64,000 nt of DNA, from the NCBI RefSeq assembly GCF_024305245.1, contig NZ_JAMWYX010000009.1, positions 1 through 64,000 of the forward strand, written 5' to 3'. Origin of the DNA: Erythrobacter sp. Lineage in GTDB: Bacteria; Pseudomonadota; Alphaproteobacteria; Sphingomonadales; Sphingomonadaceae. Below, in pieces: positions 34,513-43,151 of the stretch (its first letter is position 1; each line of letters starts with the position of its first letter). The position numbers were made by a program, and so were the translations under genes. The notes under the pieces were generated by a model, which ran no database searches, was not told where the DNA came from, and saw only the letters and a list, made by a program, of their open reading frames with translations.

Positions 34513-34949
34513 ACCGGGTGTTCGACCACGTTGAGGCTGGGCGATTCGCGGAACAGCCAGCCGGAGAACACACGGGCATGGCTGTCGCTCCCGCGCTCAA
34601 GGATATCGACCTGCACGAACGCACCGGTTTCCTGCGGCAGTTCCCATGGCGCGGTGCGCTCGCAGGCGGACAGGCGGACGATCACCGGGCCAATCTCGGC
34701 GCTCTCGCCCGGCTTCAGGATGATGTCCTGCGAGACATTGTTGCGTTTGTTCAGCAGGCCGAGCGTCGCGACCCGCTGATCCATCGGGGTGGTGCCATTA
34801 TCGCTCACCGCACCCTCGACCGGCGGCGCCGAAGGGGTGTCGACCGGCGAATCCAGCGGAACGTTCGCGGTTTCGGGCTCGCCAGCGCTATCGCACGCGG
34901 CAAGCGCCAATGCGCAGACCAGCGGCGCAGCAGAAAGCGAAAGCCGCAT
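34410..34949 (-). CDS. DUF2155 lipoprotein-like protein
   Basis: The 179-residue protein starts at the ATG at 34949 with a lipoprotein signal ending LALAAC (C19). The conserved DUF2155 core is ATLGLLNKRNNVSQDIILKPGESAEIGPVIVRLSACERTAPWELPQETGAFVQVD followed by RVFSGWLFRESPSLNVVEHPVYDVWVKDC. The family is almost confined to alphaproteobacteria and its function is unknown. It follows the NDUFA12-like gene by eight bases on the same strand. The Pro/Ala tail is antisense to the end of aat. Confidence 0.82.
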   Translation of the reverse strand: MRLSLSAAPLVCALALAACDSAGEPETANVPLDSPVDTPSAPPVEGAVSDNGTTPMDQRVATLGLLNKRNNVSQDIILKPGESAEIGPVIVRLSACERTAPWELPQETGAFVQVDILERGSDSHARVFSGWLFRESPSLNVVEHPVYDVWVKDCAMRWPGEDAAAGPAASPTPAPAPGA

Positions 34950-34957
34950 GGCCCGCG

Positions 34958-35386
34958 TCAGCCTTCGGTGCTGCCGGGCGTCCACGCCTCGTAATCGCCC
35001 ACCGCGCGGGCGCGCTTGCCGCCGCGCTCCAATGCGCCTTGCGGGAAATAGGCTTGGCGTGTGCCGGTCGCGTTGGGGGTGTAATCCACTTCCCACACCT
35101 TGGGCGGGGGCAGATGGCTTTCGGGCACTTCGTCATAGGTGCCGTGCAGCCATCCGTGCCATTCGGACGGCACGCAACTGGCATCATTGACGCCTGCATA
35201 GATCACCCAGCGCTTTCCGCGTTGGGTGTAGGAGCCGTTATTCGCCCCGCCCTTCGCCTTGGCGCGGTAATATTTGTTACCCGCGGCATCGGTGCCGACA
35301 TGCTCGCCGCCCGCGCGGCTGGCCCAGAGGTGCGTGCCGATGGTGGCACCGTCCCACCAGGTGAAGATTTTTGCGAGAATTCCCAT
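34958..35386 (-). CDS. NDUFA12-like accessory subunit of respiratory complex I
   Basis: The 142-residue protein starts MGILAKIFTWWDGATIGTHLW at the ATG at 35386. It has the family signature GTDAAGNKYYRAKA, RWVIYAG and PSEWHGWLHGTYDEVP. NDUFA12 (B17.2) is a peripheral supernumerary subunit of NADH:ubiquinone oxidoreductase found in mitochondria and alphaproteobacteria. The core nuo genes are elsewhere, which is normal for this subunit. The DUF2155 gene follows at once. Confidence 0.92.
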   Translation of the reverse strand: MGILAKIFTWWDGATIGTHLWASRAGGEHVGTDAAGNKYYRAKAKGGANNGSYTQRGKRWVIYAGVNDASCVPSEWHGWLHGTYDEVPESHLPPPKVWEVDYTPNATGTRQAYFPQGALERGGKRARAVGDYEAWTPGSTEG

Positions 35387-35432
35387 GGCCGCAGCGCCTA
35401 GCGGAATTGGCGGAGAGCGCCAAGGAGGAAGA

Positions 35433-35957
35433 TTAGCGAGGCAAGGCGTATTCGACTTTGTCCCCCGGCACGATCCCCAGTTCCGCTGCCCGCCCTGCGC
35501 GCAGTTCGAGCACTGCGGAGGCCACTCCCGAGGATGCCACCGAATCGAGCGAATAGGGCACCGTATTGGCTGCGATATTGGTGATCCGTCCGTCCGGCCC
35601 GACAAAGATGATGTCGAGCGAAAGCGGCGTATTCTTCATCCAGAAGCTGCGCGGTTGTGGCACCGCCGAAGGAAACAGCATCCCTTCATTATCGCCCAGC
35701 TCGGTGCGGAACATCAGCCCCTTGTTCTGCGCCTGCGGACTGGCGGCGAGTTCGACCTTGAACGGCAGGCGCTTGTCACCGCGCATGACCACCAGATCGA
35801 TCACCTCCAACCCCGAGACCGGGTGGCGAGCGACCTCCGCGCTCGTGGCGGCAGCCGGTGTCTGCGCCCGTGCCGTGGCGGTTTCGCCCGGCGAACATGC
35901 CGCCAGCGTTCCCACCGCGATCAGTCCGACCGACTGCCTGATCATGCGCGTTACCAT
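35433..35957 (-). CDS. DUF192-domain lipoprotein
   Basis: The 174-residue protein starts at the ATG at 35957, overlapping the recX stop by seven bases, with a signal peptide ending GTLAAC (C21). The DUF192 core contains NKGLMFRTELGDNEGMLFPSAVPQPRSFWMKNTPLSLDIIFVGPDGRI and VLELRAGRAAELGIVPGDKVEY. The function of this widespread family is unknown. Coupling with recX is probably only translational. The alternative start four codons later is possible. Confidence 0.85.
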   Translation of the reverse strand: MVTRMIRQSVGLIAVGTLAACSPGETATARAQTPAAATSAEVARHPVSGLEVIDLVVMRGDKRLPFKVELAASPQAQNKGLMFRTELGDNEGMLFPSAVPQPRSFWMKNTPLSLDIIFVGPDGRITNIAANTVPYSLDSVASSGVASAVLELRAGRAAELGIVPGDKVEYALPR

Positions 35958-36616
35958 GTGCCTTCGATCCCTTCCTCGTCCGCGGCTTCTTCCAGCCATT
36001 GCGTGACATCCTCCTCCCGGCTTGCGGCAAGGATGAAACGCACGTGTTCATACTGGTGGCCTGCGCGCAGCATTGCTGCAACGGCTTTCTCGTGCGCCTT
36101 GCGCCGCGCCAGCGGGTCGCTGCTGACCTCGCGTCCGGCGCCCCACGGGCCGATTCGCTTTTTCTGCGCCATCAGCGCGGCGGCCTTGCGGTTCGCGCTT
36201 TCGCCGGGGGCGGTGTCTTGCCGGATGCCCTCGTCGACACCAGCGGCCCACAATGCTTGCTCGACCCGCCGTCCGCCATATCCGCGCGCGCCCAGATCGC
36301 GTGCCCGTGCGCGGGCATAGGCGGCATCATCGACATATCCCAGTTCGACCAGTCGGGCGATCAGAGCGGGAATGTCGATCCGCGCCTCGCGCCCATCCGC
36401 ATCCGTCGCGGTGCCGCGCTCTCGCAATTTGCGCAGCAGATAGGCCTCCAACCGCGCCCCGGTGCTGGCGAAACGCGCGGCATAGGACAGCGCCAGATCG
36501 CGCAAGGCGGCCTCGTCCAGCGGCGGCTTGACGCGCTTTTCGCCCCGCACCCGGCGGGGTCGATCCTCTGCGGCATCACTACCGCGGGATGACGAATTCG
36601 CTTTACCTGAAACCAT
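35951..36616 (-). CDS. recX: RecX-family regulatory protein
   Basis: The 221-residue protein has RecX-type three-helix repeats: LSYAARFASTGARLEAYLLRKLRERG, ALIARLVELGYVDDAAYARARARDLGARGYGGRRVEQAL and a final repeat. RecX normally inhibits RecA filament extension. recA is not in the window. It starts a minus-strand group with the DUF192 lipoprotein gene and is divergent from the fatty acyl-AMP ligase. The N-terminal 25 residues are low complexity. Confidence 0.88.
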   Translation of the reverse strand: MVSGKANSSSRGSDAAEDRPRRVRGEKRVKPPLDEAALRDLALSYAARFASTGARLEAYLLRKLRERGTATDADGREARIDIPALIARLVELGYVDDAAYARARARDLGARGYGGRRVEQALWAAGVDEGIRQDTAPGESANRKAAALMAQKKRIGPWGAGREVSSDPLARRKAHEKAVAAMLRAGHQYEHVRFILAASREEDVTQWLEEAADEEGIEGTW

Positions 36617-36758
36617 TTCGCCTTATTCGTGCCACTTTCCTTATCAATGCGGACAACTGGACAGGGCCGGATTATGCCCGGCACAACGGGGCAATGCCAG
36701 AGCGCAGCAGGAGAATTCCCTCGATAAGCGCCGCAACTTACGGGTATCGCGATAAACT

Positions 36759-38492
36759 ATGACCGACGCCGTTTTGACGCCGACGCCGAATGATTGCGAT
36801 CTGCCGCGGATTCGCGCGCAGTTCGCCACGTTCAACGATGCGATCGACTATGCCGCGAAAAGCCGCAAGGGGCTTAATTTCCACGATATGCGCGGTGAAT
36901 TGGCGCGGGTCTATCCCTATGCCGAAATGCGCGAGGATGCGCTGGCGATGGCGCGCCGTCTGGTCGCAGCCGGGATCGGCAAGGAAGACCGCGTCGCGCT
37001 GATCGCGGAAACCGGGGCGGAGTTTGCCGCTTTGTTCTGCGCCTGCGTCTATGCCGGGGCGTGGCCGGTGCCGCTGCCACTGCCGACCACCTTCGGCGGC
37101 AAGGAAAATTACATCGACCAGCTGGCGGTACAATTGGTGAGCTGCGACCCCAAGCTGCTGCTCTATCCGGCGGAAATCACCGAAATGGCAGAGGCCGCCG
37201 CCGCGCGGCAGGGCTGCAATGCCGAAAGCTGGCAGGATTTCGCCGCCCGGCCTGCGCCCGATCACCCGCTGCCCGAAGCCAGCCCGGAGGACATCTGCTA
37301 CCTGCAATATTCCAGCGGATCGACCCGTTTTCCCACCGGCGTGGCGGTGACCCACAAGGCGCTGCTGCACAATCTCTACGGCCACTCCACCACCATGGAA
37401 CTGGGCGAAAATGACCGCTGCGTCAGTTGGTTGCCGTGGTATCACGACATGGGGCTGGTCGGCTGCCTGCTGTCGCTGATCGCCAATCAGGTGTCGGGCG
37501 ATTACCTGAAGCCCGATGCCTTCGCCCGCCGTCCGCTGGCGTGGCTTGACATGATCAGCCGCAATTCGGGCAACACGCTCTCCTATTCGCCGACCTTCGG
37601 CTACGACATCTGTGCGCGCCGCATTTCCAGCCAGAGCCAGGTCGCCGAACGGTTCGACCTGTCGCGCTGGCGGATTGCGGGCAACGGCGCGGACATGATC
37701 CGTCCGGACGTGATGCAGAACTTCGTCAACGCGTTCGCGCCTGCCGGGTTCAAGGCTTCGTCCTTCACCCCGTCCTATGGTTTGGCCGAAGCGGTGCTGG
37801 CGGTGACGGTGATGCCGCCGGGCGAAGGCATCCGGGTCGAACTGGTCGAGGAAGAACGCCTGTCGGGCGCGCCGCGCGATCTGTCGCGTCCGGCCCGCTA
37901 CCGCGCCATCGTCAATTGCGGCAAGGCGCTGCCCGACATGGAGGTGGCGATCCGCGGAGAGGACGGCCACAGCCGCACGGATCACCAGATCGGCAAGGTG
38001 TGGTGCCGCGGGCCGAGCGTGATGCATTCCTATTTCCGCAACGCCGAAGCGACCGAGGATTGCCTCGTCGACGATTGGCTCGACACCGGGGACATGGGCT
38101 ACACCGCCAATGGCTATCTGTTCATCGTCGGCCGGGCGAAGGACATGATCATCATCAACGGCAAGAACCACTGGCCGCAGGATATCGAATGGGCGGTGGA
38201 ACAGCTGCCCGGCTTCAACCACGGCGATATCGCGGCGTTCTCGATAGAGATGGAAAACGGCGAGGAAGCGCCCGCCGTGCTGGTGCATTGCCGCGTGTCC
38301 GATCCGGTCGAACGGGTGAAACTGCGCGAACAGATCGCCGACAAGGTGCGGTCCGTTACGGGCATGAGCTGCATCGTCGAACTGGTGCCCCCGCGCACCC
38401 TGCCACGCACGTCGTCAGGCAAGCTCAGCCGCGCCAAGGCGAAGAAGCTGTATCTGGCGGGCGAAATCGTGCCGATCCAGCTGGCGGCGTGA
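36759..38492 (+). CDS. fatty acyl-AMP ligase (FAAL)
   Basis: The 577-residue adenylate-forming enzyme activates a fatty acid as acyl-AMP. Motifs are ICYLQYSSGSTRFPTGVAVTHKAL (phosphate loop), SWLPWYHDMGLVG (typical of the FAAL/FadD32 group), TPSYGLAEAVLAVTV and WLDTGDMGYTANGYLFIVGRAKDMIIINGKNHWPQDIE. FAALs usually hand the acyl group to an acyl carrier protein in polyketide or lipopeptide synthesis, but no carrier protein or synthase gene is adjacent. It may serve a carrier encoded elsewhere or act in membrane lipid synthesis. Confidence 0.9.
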   Translation: MTDAVLTPTPNDCDLPRIRAQFATFNDAIDYAAKSRKGLNFHDMRGELARVYPYAEMREDALAMARRLVAAGIGKEDRVALIAETGAEFAALFCACVYAGAWPVPLPLPTTFGGKENYIDQLAVQLVSCDPKLLLYPAEITEMAEAAAARQGCNAESWQDFAARPAPDHPLPEASPEDICYLQYSSGSTRFPTGVAVTHKALLHNLYGHSTTMELGENDRCVSWLPWYHDMGLVGCLLSLIANQVSGDYLKPDAFARRPLAWLDMISRNSGNTLSYSPTFGYDICARRISSQSQVAERFDLSRWRIAGNGADMIRPDVMQNFVNAFAPAGFKASSFTPSYGLAEAVLAVTVMPPGEGIRVELVEEERLSGAPRDLSRPARYRAIVNCGKALPDMEVAIRGEDGHSRTDHQIGKVWCRGPSVMHSYFRNAEATEDCLVDDWLDTGDMGYTANGYLFIVGRAKDMIIINGKNHWPQDIEWAVEQLPGFNHGDIAAFSIEMENGEEAPAVLVHCRVSDPVERVKLREQIADKVRSVTGMSCIVELVPPRTLPRTSSGKLSRAKAKKLYLAGEIVPIQLAA

Positions 38493-38516
38493 AGGCCCGG
38501 CCCGACCGGGTCTAGT

Positions 38517-38921
38517 CTAGGCCAGCTTGAACGGCTCCAGAAACACGCGCGCGGTCTTGGTCGGCTGCCGCGCCGACCAGATCTTCTCGGCGAATGACTG
38601 CGTGTGCTTGTGCTGGTCGGCGAGGAACGCATACAGCTGATCGTGCGGAACCAGAAACCAGTCCCGCCGCGCGGTGTGGTTCCACGGCGCATCGGGAAAC
38701 AGCATCCAGGTATCGCGTTCGCCATAGCGGTGCCAATCCACGGTCAGACGGCTTTTCAATTGCACCGCGATCAGTTCCCCGTCGGCGCGGCGCAGCACCA
38801 GATCCTCACCCTCCACATCGGCTTCGGGGCGATAGACCCGGTAACCCGCGCGGATCAGCCGCGCGGTCGCCTCCGCGCGATTGGCCGCTTCGATGAGGGG
38901 CGATGGCAGAGTGCGCTTCAC
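38517..38921 (-). CDS. hypothetical protein with a nuclease-like motif
   Basis: The 134-residue protein has an Asp-Glu-rich start and the pattern GEDLVLRRADGELIAVQLKSR. It resembles the D-x(n)-Q/E-x-K core of PD-(D/E)XK-fold proteins, so a degenerate or compact nuclease fold is possible. No partner of a restriction or toxin system is visible. The start codon at 38921 overlaps the stop of the DUF389 gene by four bases (ATGA), implying translational coupling. The function is unknown. Confidence 0.6.
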   Translation of the reverse strand: MKRTLPSPLIEAANRAEATARLIRAGYRVYRPEADVEGEDLVLRRADGELIAVQLKSRLTVDWHRYGERDTWMLFPDAPWNHTARRDWFLVPHDQLYAFLADQHKHTQSFAEKIWSARQPTKTARVFLEPFKLA

Positions 38922-40567
38922 TCCGCTTCCGGCGCCCAGCGCGCACGAACCGGGCCGGAGCCGCTGAGCAGATCGACGGTGACGCCCTGTTTGCGAAGCT
39001 CGGCTTCGGCCTGTTCGGCCGCCTCTTCCTCGCCGGTCAGCACCACGGCGCGGTCAAGCCGCTGCGCTGCCCACGCGATCACTGCCAGGGCTTCGCTGCC
39101 CTGCGCGTTCGGCCCGTCTTCGCCGAACGGGACGGCCTCCGGTAACGCGGCTCTGGGCGGGATCAGCTCGATCGTCCATTCGGGCTCGGTCGCGCTAATC
39201 CGCTGTTCGAGTGTGCGATAGGCGGCAAGGCCCGCATCGCCGAGCCGCCGCGATCGCACCAGCGCGTGGCGGCGGCTGCGGTCGATCAAGACGTCGCTTT
39301 CGGGCACCCCGGCAGCGAGCGACAACCGGACGGCAAGCGATTTGAGGCGCTCGTCTGCGGCGGCCTGTTCGCGCGCGCGGGTCGCGGAAAGCTGCGCCCG
39401 CTGGGCCGCGCCTGCCCCAGTCTCGGTCTGCGTCTGGGTCAGGGTCAGCGCCACCGGGCGGCCCAGCCGATTGCTCAGCGCGCGGGCGATTTCACTTTCC
39501 GCATCGGGCCGGATCACCGGCGTGAACATGATCGCGCTGACATTCAGCGGTGCGGACGAGAAATCGATCTGCAGCGCATCGAGCTGCGCGGGCCCATCGA
39601 ACCGCTCGCGAATGGCATCGCTGACGATCCGCTGGGCATTGGTTTCCCACGCGATCTGTTGCAGCGAAAAGCCCAATGGCACCGCCAGCCCGATGAACAC
39701 CGTCAGCAAGGCGACGTTCTGGAACATCGTATTGCGCGCGCTCAGCGAGTTGCGGAAACCATACAGCTTGGCCATCACGAAGGCGGTGAGCGCAATGGTC
39801 AGCAAGTTGGTGACAAACAGCAGCAGCGATCCGGAAAACACCGTCCAGTTCCAGGTCGCAAGGCCAAAGCCGACCACCGCCAGCGGCGGCATCAAGGCGG
39901 TGGCGATCGCCACGCCCACGATGGTGCCTTCGCGCCCGCGGATCATCGCATAGGCACCGGCAAGCGCCGAGAACAGCGCCACGAACAGATCGAACAGATT
40001 GGGCCGCGTGCGGGCGGCGATTTCCTCGGTGATGGTCTGGATCGGCGAGAGATAGACCAGCGCGCCGCACAGCAGCACCGCCATCAGGCTGCCCAGCAGC
40101 AGCGTGCGGCCGCACTGCTTGATCCAGTCCCAGTCCCCGATGGCGAGCGCAAAGCCCAGCCCCATGATCGGCCCCATCAGCGGCGACAACAACATCGCCC
40201 CGATCACCACCGCAGGCGAGGACAACAGCAGGCCGAGCACGGCGATCCCGCCGCTCATCGCGGTCATGAACAGGTATCGTTCGGACAGCGAGCCATCCTC
40301 GCGCCGCCGCTCGATCACTTCGGCCTGATCGACTTGGCCGACGACCTTTTCCACCCACCGCGTGCGGACGAATTCGATCAGCTCGGTCAGCGAGGACTGG
40401 ACATTGGCGGTTTCCGCAGAGCCGGAGCCGGAGCGTGCGGCGCCCTTCGAGGCTTCGTCCCGACTGCCGTTCGCGTCGGTTTCGCGTTCCCGGACGAGCG
40501 CGACATCCTCGGCGCCGATGTCGGCTCCCGGCTGGGGAGCGGTCTGGGAACGGGGCGTGTCGATCAT
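38918..40567 (-). CDS. DUF389 membrane protein
   Basis: The 549-residue protein has at least five hydrophobic helices. The family block is YLFMTAMSGGIAVLGLLLSSPAVVIGAMLLSPLMGPIMGLGFALAIGDW and REGTIVGVAIATALMPPLAVVGFGLATWNW. A soluble C-terminal region of about 230 residues follows. DUF389 proteins are widespread in bacteria; their transport or structural role is not established. It is the upstream member of a two-gene minus-strand unit with the nuclease-like gene and is divergent from telA. Confidence 0.85.
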   Translation of the reverse strand: MIDTPRSQTAPQPGADIGAEDVALVRERETDANGSRDEASKGAARSGSGSAETANVQSSLTELIEFVRTRWVEKVVGQVDQAEVIERRREDGSLSERYLFMTAMSGGIAVLGLLLSSPAVVIGAMLLSPLMGPIMGLGFALAIGDWDWIKQCGRTLLLGSLMAVLLCGALVYLSPIQTITEEIAARTRPNLFDLFVALFSALAGAYAMIRGREGTIVGVAIATALMPPLAVVGFGLATWNWTVFSGSLLLFVTNLLTIALTAFVMAKLYGFRNSLSARNTMFQNVALLTVFIGLAVPLGFSLQQIAWETNAQRIVSDAIRERFDGPAQLDALQIDFSSAPLNVSAIMFTPVIRPDAESEIARALSNRLGRPVALTLTQTQTETGAGAAQRAQLSATRAREQAAADERLKSLAVRLSLAAGVPESDVLIDRSRRHALVRSRRLGDAGLAAYRTLEQRISATEPEWTIELIPPRAALPEAVPFGEDGPNAQGSEALAVIAWAAQRLDRAVVLTGEEEAAEQAEAELRKQGVTVDLLSGSGPVRARWAPEAE

Positions 40568-40780
40568 CGGCGTGCCTTCATGAAATGCCTCAACACCATC
40601 GCCCTAAACCGCGGATGGATAATTGCCAATCGCCCCGCACTTTACCGCAACAGCAATGGACGCGGGACGCCGATCCGGAGTAGCGTGCAAGCCGAACTTG
40701 AAAGGTGTGTTTTAGATCACTAATACAGTCGATATCGTCCCGCGCGAACAGCGCCGGCTGACAGGGAGCACGAGACAGGC

Positions 40781-42004
40781 ATGAGCACCGAAAACCAGAC
40801 GGCGACAGCGACCGCCACCGCCAAAGAATTTTCGCTCACTCCGCCCGATCCGGTGCCGAACGTCGCGCCCGAACAGGCGATCGGGCTGGTGCCGGTTAGC
40901 ACCGAACAGAAAAGCAAGCTCGACACCAAGGTCAATGCCTTCGTCGATGATCTGGTCTCGGCCGATGCCAATTCACCGGCGTTCGGCGAGAAGGTCGATC
41001 AGATCACCCGCATGGGACAGGAACAGATCCGCGCCGCATCGGCTATGTCGAACCGCTTCCTCGATCGTCCGGTGCGGGCGATGGACGGCGATGGCACCGT
41101 GGGCAAGGATCTGGCCGAACTGCGCCGCACGGTCGAAGATCTCGATCCGGGCCGCAAGGGCAAGCTGTCCGGCCCGCGCAAGATCCTCGGCATCATCCCG
41201 TTCGGCAACAAGCTGAAGAACTATTTCGACAGCTACACATCGGCGCAGGGGCATATTTCCTCGATCCTCACCCGGCTGGAAAGCGGCAAGAAGGAACTCC
41301 ACCTCGATAACGCCGCGATCGATACCGAGCGGCAGAAGCTGTGGGCGGCGATGGGCGAGCTGGAGCAGATGATCCACATCGCCAAGACGCTCGACGCGCG
41401 GCTGGAGGCGAAAGCGCTCGAACTCGACAGCAGCGATCCGGCCAAGGCCAAGGCGCTGCGCGAAAGCGCGCTGTTCTACGTCCGCCAGCGCACGCAGGAC
41501 TTGCTGACGCAGATGGCGGTGAGCGTGCAGGGCTACCTCGCGCTCGATCTGGTCAAGAAGAACAACATCGAACTGGTGAAGGGCGTGGATCGCGCCAGCA
41601 CCACCACCGTTGGCGCGCTGCGCACGGCGGTGACGGTGGCGCAGGCGATGACCAACCAGCGGCTTGTGCTGGGGCAGATCACCGCATTGAACAAGACCAC
41701 CAGCGACATCATCGATTCGACCAGCACGTTGCTGCGCGAACAGACCGCGCAAATCCACGAACAGGCGGCGTCCAGCACGATCCCGCTGGAAACGCTGCAA
41801 CGCGCCTTCCAGAACATCTATGACACGATGGACGAGGTCGACAATTTCAAGGTGCGCGCGCTCGATTCGATGAAGCAGACGGTGACCACGCTGTCGGCCG
41901 AAGTCGAGAAGTCGAAGGGCTATATCGCCCGCGCCGAAGGACAGGCGCAGGCGCAGGCCAAGGTCGCCTCGCAGACCCCGTCGCTGCTTGCGCTGGATAA
42001 GTAA
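40781..42004 (+). CDS. telA: TelA/KlaA-family toxic-anion-resistance protein
   Basis: The 407-residue helical protein belongs to the TelA family, first linked to tellurite resistance and now also to envelope stress. Family sequences are LGIIPFGNKLKNYFDSYTSAQGHISSILTRLESGKKELHLDN and TTVGALRTAVTVAQAMTNQRLVLGQITALNKTTSDIIDSTSTLLREQTAQIHEQA. The start at 40781 is followed by a Thr/Ala-rich tail before the helical core. The xpaC-like gene begins on the last base of its stop, the usual telA-xpaC pair. Confidence 0.9.
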   Translation: MSTENQTATATATAKEFSLTPPDPVPNVAPEQAIGLVPVSTEQKSKLDTKVNAFVDDLVSADANSPAFGEKVDQITRMGQEQIRAASAMSNRFLDRPVRAMDGDGTVGKDLAELRRTVEDLDPGRKGKLSGPRKILGIIPFGNKLKNYFDSYTSAQGHISSILTRLESGKKELHLDNAAIDTERQKLWAAMGELEQMIHIAKTLDARLEAKALELDSSDPAKAKALRESALFYVRQRTQDLLTQMAVSVQGYLALDLVKKNNIELVKGVDRASTTTVGALRTAVTVAQAMTNQRLVLGQITALNKTTSDIIDSTSTLLREQTAQIHEQAASSTIPLETLQRAFQNIYDTMDEVDNFKVRALDSMKQTVTTLSAEVEKSKGYIARAEGQAQAQAKVASQTPSLLALDK

Positions 42005-42834
42005 TGCCCGACACGACCCGCGAATCCGACCGTATCCTGCGTGAGGCCAAGACCAGCCTCGCGGTGCAGCGAGATGGCGGCACGCACCGGCCTGCGCGCG
42101 GGAGCATCGGGCGCGGGTCGGCGGAGCTGAAGCGCAAGAATCTGGTGAAGCGCGCCAAGGGCTTGGGCGCAACACTGCTGGCGATCATCGCTGCGGTGAT
42201 CGCAGCCGGGATCGTGATCGGCGGGATCGGGTTTGCCGGTGTGATGCTCGCGGTGGCGGCAGTGGTCGCGGCGGTGCTGTTCTTTGCTTTCGTACCCAAG
42301 GCGAAAACCCCCAAGCGCGCCGAACTCACCCTCGGCAACCCGCAGCAGATGGTGGCGCGTACCGAATTATGGCTGGAGGCGCAGCGCCCGGCCCTGCCCC
42401 CGCCCGCGCAAGGGATCGTCGATCAGCTTGGCGTACAGCTGGACGCGTTAGGGCTGCAATTGCAGACCATCGATGCCGCACACCCGGCGATGGCGGAAGT
42501 GCGCGAGCTAGTGGGCGAATATATCCCCGAGACGATCGATAATTACCGCAAGGTTCCGGCCCAGCTGCGTCAGGAGCAGCACGCGGGCCAGACCGCCGAC
42601 GAGCGCCTGACCGCCAGCCTCTCCAAACTTTCGGGCGAAGTCGACCGCGTCACCCGGCGGCTGGCCGAAGGCGCGCTTGACGATCTGGCGATCAAGAGCC
42701 GCTATCTCGAATACCGCTATGGCGGGGCCGAGGCGCTGGAAGATATGCGCGAAACCGCGCCGGACACGGGCGTGCCGCTGCCGGATTTTTCGCCCGATCT
42801 CTCGGTCGCACCCAAGACGAAGCAGGAACGCTGA
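42004..42834 (+). CDS. XpaC-like membrane protein
   Basis: The 276-residue protein begins one base inside the telA stop (TAATG). Two hydrophobic helices (LLAIIAAVIAAGIVIGGIGFAGVMLAVAAVVAAVLFFAFV) follow a basic N-terminus. The C-terminal helical region (YIPETIDNYRKVPAQLRQEQHAGQTADERLTASLSKLSGEVDRVTRRL) matches the XpaC family, annotated as 5-bromo-4-chloroindolyl phosphate hydrolysis proteins though this activity is doubtful. It works with TelA, probably at the membrane. Confidence 0.82.
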   Translation: MPDTTRESDRILREAKTSLAVQRDGGTHRPARGSIGRGSAELKRKNLVKRAKGLGATLLAIIAAVIAAGIVIGGIGFAGVMLAVAAVVAAVLFFAFVPKAKTPKRAELTLGNPQQMVARTELWLEAQRPALPPPAQGIVDQLGVQLDALGLQLQTIDAAHPAMAEVRELVGEYIPETIDNYRKVPAQLRQEQHAGQTADERLTASLSKLSGEVDRVTRRLAEGALDDLAIKSRYLEYRYGGAEALEDMRETAPDTGVPLPDFSPDLSVAPKTKQER

Positions 42835-42837
42835 ACG

Positions 42838-43137
42838 ATGCGCGTAACGCTGACCCATGATCTCACCCGCGAAGAAGTGCGCCGCCGGATGCGCGCCCAT
42901 GCCGATGAAATCGCAGGATTCTTTCCCCCTGGGCTGGCGAGCGTCACCACCACCTGGAGCAGCGAAGACCGGATGGATATCGCCGCCGAGGTGATGGGCT
43001 TCACGATCCCCGGCGGGGTCGAGGTAGGCGATAACGAGGTGGTGATCGAAATGGACCTGCCGATGCTGCTCAGCGTGATGCGCGGCCCGCTCGAACATGC
43101 GGTGAAGAAGGAAGGCAAGCGCCTGCTCGCCCCCTGA
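42838..43137 (+). CDS. polyhydroxyalkanoate-granule-family protein (PHA_gran_rgn type)
   Basis: The 99-residue protein begins MRVTLTHDLTREEVRRRMRAHADEIAGFF and has the family's central TWSSEDRMDIAAEVMGFTIPGGVEVGDNEVVIEMDLPMLLSVM. This family is named for proteins near PHA genes and is suggested to take part in granule regulation, but no PHA synthesis gene is here. It starts three bases after the xpaC-like stop, so it is the third gene of the telA unit. Confidence 0.75.
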   Translation: MRVTLTHDLTREEVRRRMRAHADEIAGFFPPGLASVTTTWSSEDRMDIAAEVMGFTIPGGVEVGDNEVVIEMDLPMLLSVMRGPLEHAVKKEGKRLLAP

Positions 43138-43151
43138 TCGGCTGGCGGAGC

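Noticed and set aside
38517-38921. Toxin or restriction nuclease of a defence system
   Set aside because: The motif is suggestive but only partial, and the coupled neighbour is a DUF389 membrane protein; no antitoxin or methylase is present.
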